Notes under the pieces: generated by a model
What the model saw: only the letters and a program-made list of their open reading frames with translations
Told to the model about the DNA's origin: nothing
The model's database searches: none
Origin: an uncultured Alphaproteobacteria bacterium
GTDB taxonomy: Bacteria; Pseudomonadota; Alphaproteobacteria; Micavibrionales; Micavibrionaceae
Length of the DNA: 6,846 nucleotides
Assembly: GCA_937128575.1 (NCBI GenBank)
Contig: CAKZMN010000087.1
Location: forward strand, 1 to 6,846
Reading direction: 5' to 3'
Shown: one piece after another, positions 1 to 5,463 of the stretch
Position numbering within the stretch: the stretch's first letter is position 1
How the letters are laid out: each line of letters begins with the position of its first letter
Position numbers and translations under genes: made by a program

Positions 1-128
1 CATTATCATATCCAAGCTATATATCGTCTATAGAGAGCAAAAAAATAGCGAAACGGAAAAAGCACCACAAAACTAGGCTAATTTTCCTATTTTGCCGCTG
101 ATTTTCAATGCCTTATTAACCTTTTCCG

Positions 129-137
129 TGGTATAAT
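129..137 (+). promoter_or_regulatory. Extended -10 promoter immediately upstream of the FlgC-like gene
   Basis: A perfect TATAAT hexamer at 132-137 is preceded by TG one base away (TGG at 129-131), which is the extended -10 arrangement that can work without a good -35 box; none is visible at the proper distance. Only six bases separate the hexamer from the ATG at 144, so transcription would be expected to start at or next to the A of the start codon. No Shine-Dalgarno is present in those bases. Inference: a leaderless messenger. Confidence 0.6.
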
Positions 138-143
138 GAAGTC

Positions 144-560
144 ATGGTTGGGTCTATTATAAGCACAGCATTATCCGGTTTAGCCGCAGCGACAAAAAAA
201 GTCGAAGCGTCGGCCTCCAATATTGCGAACATCCAAACCAGCGGATCGTTAGAGGCAGGGCAGCAAGCCCCCTATACGCCAATCACAACCCAGCAAACAG
301 CCATCACCGATCAAAACGGCGCTGGACAAGGCGTACGCAGTGAGTTCACGCCAAAAGAACAGCCCTTCACACCCGCGTTCGATCCAGACTCGCCTTTCGC
401 CAATGCGGATGGCATTATCGGCGTACCGAATGTTAACTTGGCAGAAGAAGCGGTCAATTTAATCGTGGCAGAGCTGAGCTATAAGGCGAATATTCAAACC
501 ATTAAAGTCGCAGAAGAATTATCAGACGAGCTACTGAGCATTTTCGACGAAAAGGCTTAA
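144..560 (+). CDS. FlgC-like flagellar basal-body rod protein (orphan)
   Basis: Predicted structural protein of the flagellar rod, exported by the flagellar type III apparatus and assembled in the periplasm. Residues 5-34 carry the N-terminal rod signature (SGLAA at 11-15, then ASNIANIQTSG at 24-34), and residues 96-135 carry the C-terminal rod helix (NVNLAEEAVNLIVAELSYKA). The middle, with a DPDSPFANADG stretch before PNVNL, follows the FlgC pattern of a 'DP...P.AN..G' linker, and 138 residues is the usual FlgC length. As expected for rod proteins there is no cleavable signal peptide. The ATG at 144 is chosen because the conserved rod signature begins right after it, and the overlapping ATG at 136 runs quickly into a stop. 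FlgC normally sits beside flgB and fliE; here neither is next to it, so this could be a divergent FlgC or a FlgC-like paralogue. I leave the symbol empty for that reason. Confidence 0.85.
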   Translation: MVGSIISTALSGLAAATKKVEASASNIANIQTSGSLEAGQQAPYTPITTQQTAITDQNGAGQGVRSEFTPKEQPFTPAFDPDSPFANADGIIGVPNVNLAEEAVNLIVAELSYKANIQTIKVAEELSDELLSIFDEKA

Positions 561-585
561 AGCCGCCCCCAAGCTTTCTAATCGC

Positions 586-614
586 TTGTCATCCCCACAA
601 AAATACCGAATTAT
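586..614 (+). promoter_or_regulatory. Possible promoter of the formyltransferase gene
   Basis: TTGTCA at 586-591 matches the sigma-70 -35 consensus in five of six positions. Seventeen bases later AATTAT (609-614) matches the -10 in four of six. The hexamer ends six bases before the ATG at 621, the same geometry as the promoter of the preceding gene, and no Shine-Dalgarno is visible. An alternative -10 reading is TATAAA at 612-617, which would fit the -35 spacing less well. Weakly supported. Confidence 0.3.
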
Positions 615-620
615 AAATCC

Positions 621-1451
621 ATGAAATTTGTATTTTTTGGTTACGATTTTTCCTTGCCTGTTTTAGAACGCCTGTTAAGTGACGGGCACGAACTCGTCAG
701 CCTATTCACATTCGAATGCGACAACGTTTTTAACTTTAATCGTGAAATCGTGAAACTGGCACAGAGCAAAGGCGTAACCTTCACGCAGGCACAACCAAAA
801 CCAAGCGATATCGAATATTTTACAAATGAGGGCGCAGAAGTTTTCGTCGCGTGCGGATACCCGTATAAAATTCCACCCATCGATGAGGCCCGCGCCTATG
901 GCATAAACGCGCACCCCAGCCGCCTGCCGAAGGGACGCGGTCTAATGCCAACGCCGCATATTATTATGCATGAACCAGGCGCCGCCGGATTTACAATCCA
1001 TAAAATAACGCCAAGCTTTGATGCCGGCGACATTTTGTATCAAGACGCGATACAGCTCCGCCCCGACGAAACAGTCGACAGCTACTCCGCAGGGATAGCC
1101 GCGCGCGGGCCGGACGTGTTTTCTAAAATAATGAATGAATTACCGGAGTATTGGGCAAACGCACAGCCGCAAAATGAAAAAGAAGCCAGCCACTTCAAAC
1201 CACCCACCGAAGAAATGCGCACCATTAAATGGGACTATAGCGTTGAAAAAATTGACCGCATCGGCCGCGCCTTTGGCACGTTCGGCAGCTTAGCAGTCAT
1301 TGAAAATGCGGTGCATGCGATATTCGAATATCAAACATCTAAACAAGACCACGAACATGACCCCGGTCAAGTACTGGAAAGAAGCGCAGACACAATAAAA
1401 ATAGCTGCCCAGGACGGTGTGGTAACATTAAATCGTTTTATGAAACTATAA
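621..1451 (+). CDS. Formyltransferase family protein (methionyl-tRNA formyltransferase-like fold)
   Basis: Transfers a formyl group, probably from 10-formyltetrahydrofolate, to an unidentified amine; expected to be cytosolic. The N-terminal domain (about 1-170) begins with the Rossmann-like strand MKFVFFGYDFSLPVLERL and holds the family triad: N96 and H98 in INAHPSRLPKGRG, and D134 in SFDAGDILYQ. The N-to-D spacing of 38 equals that in GART/Fmt enzymes. Residues about 200-276 (IKWDYSVEKIDRIGRAFGTFG..., then PGQVL and DGVVTLNRF) resemble the C-terminal barrel of Fmt. The length, 276 residues, is shorter than housekeeping Fmt (about 310). The usual Fmt loop rich in P-R-G-R-G after the second strand is absent, replaced by FTFECDNVFNF, so this is probably not the initiator-tRNA enzyme. 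A sugar-nucleotide N-formyltransferase is one alternative, but no sugar-pathway neighbours are present. The start is set by the canonical first strand; no Shine-Dalgarno is visible. The 60-base gap to the flagellar gene suggests, without proving, independent transcription. Confidence 0.8.
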   Translation: MKFVFFGYDFSLPVLERLLSDGHELVSLFTFECDNVFNFNREIVKLAQSKGVTFTQAQPKPSDIEYFTNEGAEVFVACGYPYKIPPIDEARAYGINAHPSRLPKGRGLMPTPHIIMHEPGAAGFTIHKITPSFDAGDILYQDAIQLRPDETVDSYSAGIAARGPDVFSKIMNELPEYWANAQPQNEKEASHFKPPTEEMRTIKWDYSVEKIDRIGRAFGTFGSLAVIENAVHAIFEYQTSKQDHEHDPGQVLERSADTIKIAAQDGVVTLNRFMKL

Positions 1452-1488
1452 GGGTCCCTTAAGGCCCCGGGGGGCCGCCAGCCTTAGG
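1450..1488. terminator. Palindrome cluster at a convergent gene junction, possible bidirectional terminator
   Basis: Several perfect inverted repeats are packed here: AAGGGTCCCTT (1450-1460), GGCCCC-GG-GGGGCC (1463-1476), and a longer imperfect pair of CCTTAAGGC (1457-1465) with GCCTTAGG (1481-1488). They sit across the stop of the plus-strand formyltransferase (1451) and the stop of the minus-strand small frame (1459-1461). No T-run follows on either strand, so this is not a textbook intrinsic terminator. The stems overlap one another, so only some can form at once. Confidence 0.35.
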
Positions 1489-1623
1489 CTCAGCCATTTC
1501 ACTAGCCGCCCATAAACCACCAGTTAATAGAAGAGAAGCTCCGCCAGTCACAGGCGCAGCAAGGGCTGCAAACACAGCGCCAATTTTACCGCCCGTAGTA
1601 ATAACATTTAATCCAGCGCTCAT
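1459..1623 (-). CDS. Small Gly/Ala-rich hydrophobic protein of 54 residues, unknown function
   Basis: I do not recognise this protein. It begins MSAGLNVITTGGKIGAVFAA, continues through a glycine- and alanine-rich hydrophobic stretch (about residues 14-40, LAAPVTGG then LLLTGGLWAA) and ends in a short polar tail rich in proline and glycine (EPKAGGPPGP). That layout would suit one membrane-spanning helix or helical hairpin. Support for a real gene: an ATG start, GAGG four to five bases upstream with AAGGG further up, a plausible sigma-70 promoter at 1669-1698, and a stop just before the convergent formyltransferase gene. Against: it is short, glycine-rich low-complexity frames arise by chance, and I cannot test conservation. 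It lies downstream of ada on the same strand, 95 bases from the ada stop, so read-through from ada is possible. Confidence 0.45.
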   Translation of the reverse strand: MSAGLNVITTGGKIGAVFAALAAPVTGGASLLLTGGLWAASEMAEPKAGGPPGP

Positions 1624-1668
1624 GCCCTCACACCCTTATTTTTTTAATCGTTTTTCTTTTGAATATCT

Positions 1669-1698
1669 AATATAAGCCAATTCAATAAAGCTTTGCAA
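1669..1698 (-). promoter_or_regulatory. Possible sigma-70 promoter for the small minus-strand frame
   Basis: Reading the minus strand, TTGCAA (plus positions 1693-1698) is followed after 18 bases by TATATT (1669-1674). Both resemble sigma-70 boxes, and the -10 lies about 45 bases upstream of the ATG at 1623, leaving room for a short leader with a Shine-Dalgarno. The area is AT-rich, where such matches occur easily. Confidence 0.3.
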
Positions 1699-1718
1699 AT
1701 TTAATTATGCCAAATACA

Positions 1719-2732
1719 TTACAATTCAACATTGCTCTCTAAATCCAGCAATTGCTGCTTCCGCGCAACCCCGCCGGCATAGCCACCCAAATCACCATTT
1801 TTGTTAATCACCCTGTGGCAGGGAATGATCACCGCCAGCTGGTTTGTACCATTGGCACGCGCCACCGCGCGGAAGGCTTTGGGACGCCCTAAACTATGCG
1901 CAAGATCAGCATATGAACGCGTCTCACCATAGGGTATTTCAATCAATTTTTGCCAAACCGCTTTTTGAAAATCTGTACCGCCAATATAAAGCGGCGTTTT
2001 AAATGTTTTTAATTGCCCAGAAAAATAGGATTTAAGCTCTGCCTCAATGGAATCAATGATCGCAGTGCGCCCCGGCACAATCGCCGCCCTCAAATTTTTT
2101 CTCATGCGCTCAACCTCTCGCTCCAACCCTCGGCGCATAGTAAACTCCAGAAGATATAAAGCATGATCATCAGCCATAGCCACCATTGGGCCGAAAGGCG
2201 TATCAATCCATTGCGCTTTTAAAACCATGAGATCCTGGCCGCTCGGCGGCGCGCCCATAATGCGCGAAAACGCATCACGAAAACCACTGCCCGATTCATA
2301 ACCGGCATCAATTTGCGCATCAATCACGCGCTCCCCCGCTCGTATAGTTTTAAGGGCAATCCCCATGCGGCGCGCGCGCGCATAAGCAACAAATGTCATC
2401 CCAAAGCGTTTCTTGAACTGACGACGCACCGTAGAGCTATCAACCCCCAAAGCGCGAAAATCAGCATCCTTCCAACGCTTTTCAGGTTCGGCTTCAACAA
2501 AATCAATCAACGTTTTAATAATAGAGGATGCCTCATCAGGATGAGATAGAGGATGACAGCGCTTGCATGCCCGATATCCCGCTAATAACGCGTCTTGAGC
2601 CGTTTTAAAAAATTCACAATTTTCAAATTTAGGCTTACGAGCCGAACAGGTCGGACGACAAAATAAACCGGTTGTTTTAATGCCTGCAAAAAAAAATGCC
2701 TTCATAATCAGCATTCTTTTCAACCAAAGCAT
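1719..2732 (-). CDS. ada: Ada-type bifunctional regulator / O6-methylguanine-DNA methyltransferase, N-terminus frameshifted
   Basis: Self-sacrificing alkylation repair protein and transcriptional activator of the adaptive response. In this 337-residue frame the zinc-binding phosphotriester domain shows C25, C29, C56 and C59 (FCRPTC, then GYRACKRC). Their spacing is identical to the four zinc ligands C38, C42, C69 and C72 of E. coli Ada. An AraC-type helix-turn-helix follows (about 70-160, with FRALGVDSSTVRRQFKKRFG and AGYESGSGFRDAFSR). The methyltransferase domain (about 170-337) contains the acceptor C305 in IIPCHRVINKNGDLGGYAGG. The odd part is the start: residues 1-12 (MLWLKRMLIMKA) do not look like the family, and the expected N-terminal segment lies in another frame directly upstream, joined at a nine-base homopolymer. 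No Shine-Dalgarno precedes the ATG at 2732. The intact product would start at 2763 and be 347 residues, close to E. coli Ada (354). The rest of the frame is undamaged, so function was under selection until recently or still is. Confidence 0.9.
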   Translation of the reverse strand: MLWLKRMLIMKAFFFAGIKTTGLFCRPTCSARKPKFENCEFFKTAQDALLAGYRACKRCHPLSHPDEASSIIKTLIDFVEAEPEKRWKDADFRALGVDSSTVRRQFKKRFGMTFVAYARARRMGIALKTIRAGERVIDAQIDAGYESGSGFRDAFSRIMGAPPSGQDLMVLKAQWIDTPFGPMVAMADDHALYLLEFTMRRGLEREVERMRKNLRAAIVPGRTAIIDSIEAELKSYFSGQLKTFKTPLYIGGTDFQKAVWQKLIEIPYGETRSYADLAHSLGRPKAFRAVARANGTNQLAVIIPCHRVINKNGDLGGYAGGVARKQQLLDLESNVEL

Positions 2733-2763
2733 CGTAATATTCTTGTTTAATTGCGTTGCGCAT
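2677..2763 (-). pseudogene. ada: Displaced N-terminal segment of ada
   Basis: An ATG at 2763 opens a frame reading MRNAIKQEYYDALVEKNADY and then EGIFF, which is the standard beginning of Ada zinc-domain proteins (YY.AL..KN..YEG.FF leading into G.KTTG). In the sequence as given it passes the homopolymer out of frame, reads C-R-H and stops at 2677-2679. With one T fewer on the coding strand it would read ...YEGIFFAGIKTTGLFCRPTC without interruption. GGA about eight bases upstream is a possible weak Shine-Dalgarno. A four-codon frame (ATG at 2777) ends in TAATG overlapping this start. Confidence 0.8.
2688..2696. repeat. A9 homopolymer at the ada frame junction
   Basis: Nine consecutive A on the plus strand (nine T on the ada coding strand) coincide exactly with the place where the reading frame has to change to give a complete Ada. 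Runs of eight or nine identical bases are prone to replication and transcription slippage and to sequencing indels. Confidence 0.95.
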
Positions 2764-2859
2764 TATCTGTCATCCATATGAATTATCCATCAATATGATA
2801 GATCATTTAAAAAGTAATAACGCCGAAAAACGTGCATTGAATTTTTATATTTTTTACGT
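2764..2859. other. AT-rich spacer between roxA and ada
   Basis: These 96 bases lie between the roxA stop and the restored ada start, both genes reading leftwards. They are AT-rich and include an imperfect repeat of ATCCAT motifs and a CATAT/ATATG inverted pair near 2771-2797, close to the ada start. These could be part of an ada control region. I could not assign a promoter or an Ada-binding box with confidence, nor a terminator for roxA, so ada may be transcribed alone or from the roxA promoter. Confidence 0.35.
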
Positions 2860-4023
2860 TTAAAGCTTACACAAAACATTGTGATTATATAAGTGAGTTA
2901 CAAGTTCAATAAGCGCGTCAACGCCGCCTAAATTTTCAAGATCATTGAGCGTGATTTGATCATAATCATTTAACCAATAAATGAGCTTTTCATGCGCCGT
3001 TAAAGTTGGAATTATTTCTCCGTAAACAGCAAATTTAAGAGCGCCATTTTTATCTTTTGTAATTGATAGTTTTACATGCTCTGCCCGAGATAAAATGCCT
3101 CCATTTTTTAATTCCTTAATCAAGTTTTCAGATGAAATTTCATCCTCACGCGGCTCTATAGCATCCAATTCGTCATGCGTGGGGGTTGAAAAATATTGAA
3201 TTAACCACGTGGAAAAATCATCATTGTTAATAACCTCAATTAAATCACTTTTAATTGATGAAACAGCCTGACTGTCAATAACAAACGATCCGCTTCGTAT
3301 ATCAATGTTATCGCCGCCATACATCTGATTTAAAGTATCTTTTTCTTCAACATAACGCCCATAATCAGATAAAATTTCAGAAATTTTAGGCCCCAAGAAA
3401 CCAACTGAAAATGTCATCGCATCTTGCGTCGTTGTGCCTTCATGCGCAAAATTTGGCGGTATATAAATCACATCTCCAGCGCTCACTTCTACTTCCGTAG
3501 CGTCAAAAGAATTTTTCAAAATCTTAAAATCTTGACCATCAATATTTTCGGCGTTTTGAATGGGGGAATTGCCAACGCGCCACATGCGGCGTCCCATCCC
3601 CTGCACCAAGAAAACATGGTAACTATCAATATGCGGGCCGACACTACCACCCGCCGTAGAATAGCTAACCATGATGTCATCCATAAGCCATCGCGGGGAG
3701 AAATGAAACGACTTCAAAAGCTGTGAAACATCCGTGTAATATTGCTCAACATTTTGAACAAGCAAGCTCCATTGTTTTCCATCCAATTCAGCAAATTTAT
3801 CTTCATCAAAAGGGCCATGCTCACACACCCATTTTTTACCTTCTGGTGCGGTAATAACTATACGAGATTTTATATCTTCTTCCATCGCCAGGCCGGCCAA
3901 GCTTTCAGGATCGAGCAGGCCATCAAAAATTTCTGGCGCCACGCCGCCGCGAACAATAAAGGGGGCTTTATTCCAATATTTTTTATAAAATTCTTCCGGA
4001 TCAGGAAATTTATCTAATATCAT
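2860..4023 (-). CDS. roxA: RoxA/YcfD-type ribosomal oxygenase (L16 arginine 3-hydroxylase)
   Basis: Fe(II)/2-oxoglutarate-dependent JmjC-like (cupin-4) oxygenase. The E. coli homologue YcfD hydroxylates an arginine of ribosomal protein L16, and the same role is inferred here. Counting from the ATG at 4023 (387 residues; E. coli about 373), the iron facial triad is H131 and D133 in GPHIDSYHVFLVQ, and H194 in YIPPNFAHEG. R146 in QGMGRRMWRVG occupies the position of the 2-oxoglutarate-binding arginine. The opening (DPEEFYKKYWNKAPFIVRGG) and the winged-helix-like C-terminal part (about 300-387) also match the family. The GTG three bases upstream (4026) could serve as a start, but AAGGA at plus 4031-4035 is seven bases from the ATG, which fits better. 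The gene is divergent from yaiI and has ada downstream on the same strand. Codon use is more AT-rich than in bdhA or recQ. Confidence 0.88.
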   Translation of the reverse strand: MILDKFPDPEEFYKKYWNKAPFIVRGGVAPEIFDGLLDPESLAGLAMEEDIKSRIVITAPEGKKWVCEHGPFDEDKFAELDGKQWSLLVQNVEQYYTDVSQLLKSFHFSPRWLMDDIMVSYSTAGGSVGPHIDSYHVFLVQGMGRRMWRVGNSPIQNAENIDGQDFKILKNSFDATEVEVSAGDVIYIPPNFAHEGTTTQDAMTFSVGFLGPKISEILSDYGRYVEEKDTLNQMYGGDNIDIRSGSFVIDSQAVSSIKSDLIEVINNDDFSTWLIQYFSTPTHDELDAIEPREDEISSENLIKELKNGGILSRAEHVKLSITKDKNGALKFAVYGEIIPTLTAHEKLIYWLNDYDQITLNDLENLGGVDALIELVTHLYNHNVLCKL

Positions 4024-4087
4024 CACACTATCCTTGTAGTTTATCCCACAGAATATTACTTATAAGAGGCGGAGGCGAGGATAATAA
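4024..4087. promoter_or_regulatory. Divergent intergenic region between roxA and yaiI
   Basis: Sixty-four bases must hold the starts of transcription for both directions unless transcripts begin inside the neighbouring genes. Visible signals are the roxA Shine-Dalgarno (AAGGA on the minus strand, plus 4031-4035), the yaiI Shine-Dalgarno (GAGG around 4076-4079, eight bases before the ATG), and AT-rich -10-like stretches (TTATAAG near 4060). No clear -35/-10 pair can be singled out for either gene. Confidence 0.4.
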
Positions 4088-4540
4088 ATGAAAATATGGG
4101 TCGATGCAGATGCCTGCCCAAAGGTAATCAAAGAAATTTTGTTTCGCGCAAGCACACGAACAAAGATTCCTGTAACGCTTGTGGCCAATCAATGGCTACA
4201 CGTCCCTCAATATCCACTAATCAAAATGGTGCAGGTCCCCGATGGGCCAGACATTGCAGATGACAAAATTGTTGAGCTATGCAGCGCCCATGATCTGGTC
4301 ATCACCGCAGACATCCCCCTCGCCGTGCGTATTGTTGAAAAGGGCGCGATAGCGCTTGATCCGCGCGGGACATTATATGACAGCAATAATATTGGCCAAA
4401 TTTCTGATATGCGTGATTTCATGACCACATTGCGCAATGATGGCATTGAAACAGGTGGACCAAAAAACTTTAATCAGCGTGATCGTGAAAATTTTGCAAA
4501 TATGTTAGATAAGTTACTAACGAACAGAGCTCATTCATAA
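4088..4540 (+). CDS. yaiI: YaiI/YqxD family protein (UPF0178, DUF188)
   Basis: A conserved bacterial protein of unproven function. The family is related to PIN/NYN-type nuclease folds, so a metal-dependent RNase role is often suggested; this is inference. The hallmark start [15 protein letters not shown] (residues 4-18, with D6 and D8) is present, as are [13 protein letters not shown] (50-62), the acidic [11 protein letters not shown] (69-79), the DPRG turn (91-94) and the C-terminal signature [21 protein letters not shown] (124-144). The 150-residue length is typical and all expected acidic residues are in place. The ATG is supported by GAGG eight bases upstream and by the conserved motif beginning at residue 4. 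The next gene, bdhA, starts 16 bases after its stop on the same strand, so the two are probably co-transcribed, although no functional link is known to me. Confidence 0.92.
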   Translation: MKIWVDADACPKVIKEILFRASTRTKIPVTLVANQWLHVPQYPLIKMVQVPDGPDIADDKIVELCSAHDLVITADIPLAVRIVEKGAIALDPRGTLYDSNNIGQISDMRDFMTTLRNDGIETGGPKNFNQRDRENFANMLDKLLTNRAHS

Positions 4541-4556
4541 AACAGGAAACAAAACC

Positions 4557-5345
4557 ATGACCAGCGCCCTCAAAGGTAAAACAGCCCTAATCACAGGATC
4601 CACCAGTGGTATTGGACTAGGGATAGCCCAAGGCTTTGCCGCGCAAGGTATAAATATTGTCATGAATGGCTTTGGTGACGCCGCAGCCATAGAAGCGGAG
4701 CGCGCAGCGATAGAAGCCATGGGCGTTAAAGCCATTTATAACGGCGCCGACATGACCAAACCTAATGAAATTACAGAGATGGTGAAGCAAAGCGTTCAAA
4801 CACTGGGCAGCATCGATATTGTCATTAATAACGCCGGCATTCAGCACGTCGCGCCCGTTGATGAATTCCCCCCAGAAAAATGGGACGAGATTGTTGCCAT
4901 TAACATGTCCTCTAGCTTTCACACAATTCGCGCCGCATTGCCGCACATGAAAAAACAGGGATGGGGGCGCATAATCAACATAGCTTCCGCGCACGGCCTA
5001 GTCGCCTCCCCATTTAAAACCGCTTATGTAACAGCCAAACACGGCATTATAGGTCTTACAAAGACAGTGGCGCTTGAGGTCGCGCAAGACAACATCACCT
5101 GCAACGCCATCTGCCCGGGCTATGTCCTGACGCCCCTGGTCGAAAAACAAATCCCCGACACCGCAAAGTCACGCGGCATAACCGAGGAAGAAGTAAAACG
5201 CGATGTTTTACTCGCCGCGCAATGGACAAAAAAATTCGTAACGACGCAGCAACTGGCGGGCACGGCCCTATTCCTATGTTCCGATCATGCGGAGAACATC
5301 ACAGGCACGCATATCTCTGTCGATGGCGGCTGGACAGCGGCGTAA
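4557..5345 (+). CDS. bdhA: D-3-hydroxybutyrate dehydrogenase (short-chain dehydrogenase/reductase)
   Basis: NAD-dependent interconversion of D-3-hydroxybutyrate and acetoacetate in the cytosol, used when polyhydroxybutyrate or ketone bodies are metabolised. At 262 residues it has the full SDR fold: cofactor motif TGSTSGIG (13-20), NNAG (91-94), and the catalytic N116, S144, Y157 and K161. What separates it from generic SDRs is the substrate pocket of characterised hydroxybutyrate dehydrogenases: Q96, H146, K154, Q198 and W259 are all present, each shifted by two from the Pseudomonas enzyme numbering as I recall it. The C-terminal AAQWTKKFVT and THISVDGGW blocks are also typical. AGGA nine bases upstream supports the ATG at 4557. 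It probably shares a transcript with yaiI. No phasin, PHB synthase or depolymerase gene lies beside it. No terminator is evident after the stop. Confidence 0.93.
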   Translation: MTSALKGKTALITGSTSGIGLGIAQGFAAQGINIVMNGFGDAAAIEAERAAIEAMGVKAIYNGADMTKPNEITEMVKQSVQTLGSIDIVINNAGIQHVAPVDEFPPEKWDEIVAINMSSSFHTIRAALPHMKKQGWGRIINIASAHGLVASPFKTAYVTAKHGIIGLTKTVALEVAQDNITCNAICPGYVLTPLVEKQIPDTAKSRGITEEEVKRDVLLAAQWTKKFVTTQQLAGTALFLCSDHAENITGTHISVDGGWTAA

Positions 5346-5366
5346 GAGCAGCTAAAGATAAAAACC

Positions 5367-5396
5367 TTCATATCTAGTAATACGGCGCATTATAGT
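5367..5396 (+). promoter_or_regulatory. Possible promoter upstream of recQ
   Basis: In the 118-base gap after bdhA, TTCATA (5367-5372) and TATAGT (5391-5396) are 18 bases apart and resemble sigma-70 boxes, about 68 bases before the recQ ATG. The -35 is a poor match and nothing else in the gap stands out, so support is weak. Confidence 0.25.
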
Positions 5397-5463
5397 TAGA
5401 CACCACCGCGCGCTTCCCCCTATGATCAAACCAATATCATCAAACCATTCACCGTAGTAAAAC

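Noticed and set aside
1..3. The first three bases (CAT) could be the reverse-strand start codon of a gene leaving the window to the left.
   Set aside because: There is a GGA about nine bases upstream on that strand, but no coding sequence is visible to test it.
702..914. Antisense open frames within the formyltransferase gene, and similar ones opposite ada, roxA, yaiI, bdhA and recQ.
   Set aside because: They are fully covered by well-recognised genes on the other strand, have low-complexity or non-family-like translations, and lack start signals.
1622..1678. Short plus-strand frame beginning MPSHPYFF.
   Set aside because: Seventeen residues, AT-driven composition, no ribosome binding site, and it overlaps the leader of the minus-strand small frame.
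2764..2859. An Ada-binding box upstream of ada.
   Set aside because: Only a loose AAT...GCA-like match is present; too short and degenerate to call in AT-rich DNA.
2828..2861. AAACGT...ACGTTT inverted repeat at the end of roxA as a terminator.
   Set aside because: A six-base stem with a loop of over twenty bases and no proper T-run is too weak.
4024..4026. GTG at 4026 as the start of roxA.
   Set aside because: The adjacent ATG at 4023 has better spacing (seven bases) from AAGGA; the difference is one residue.
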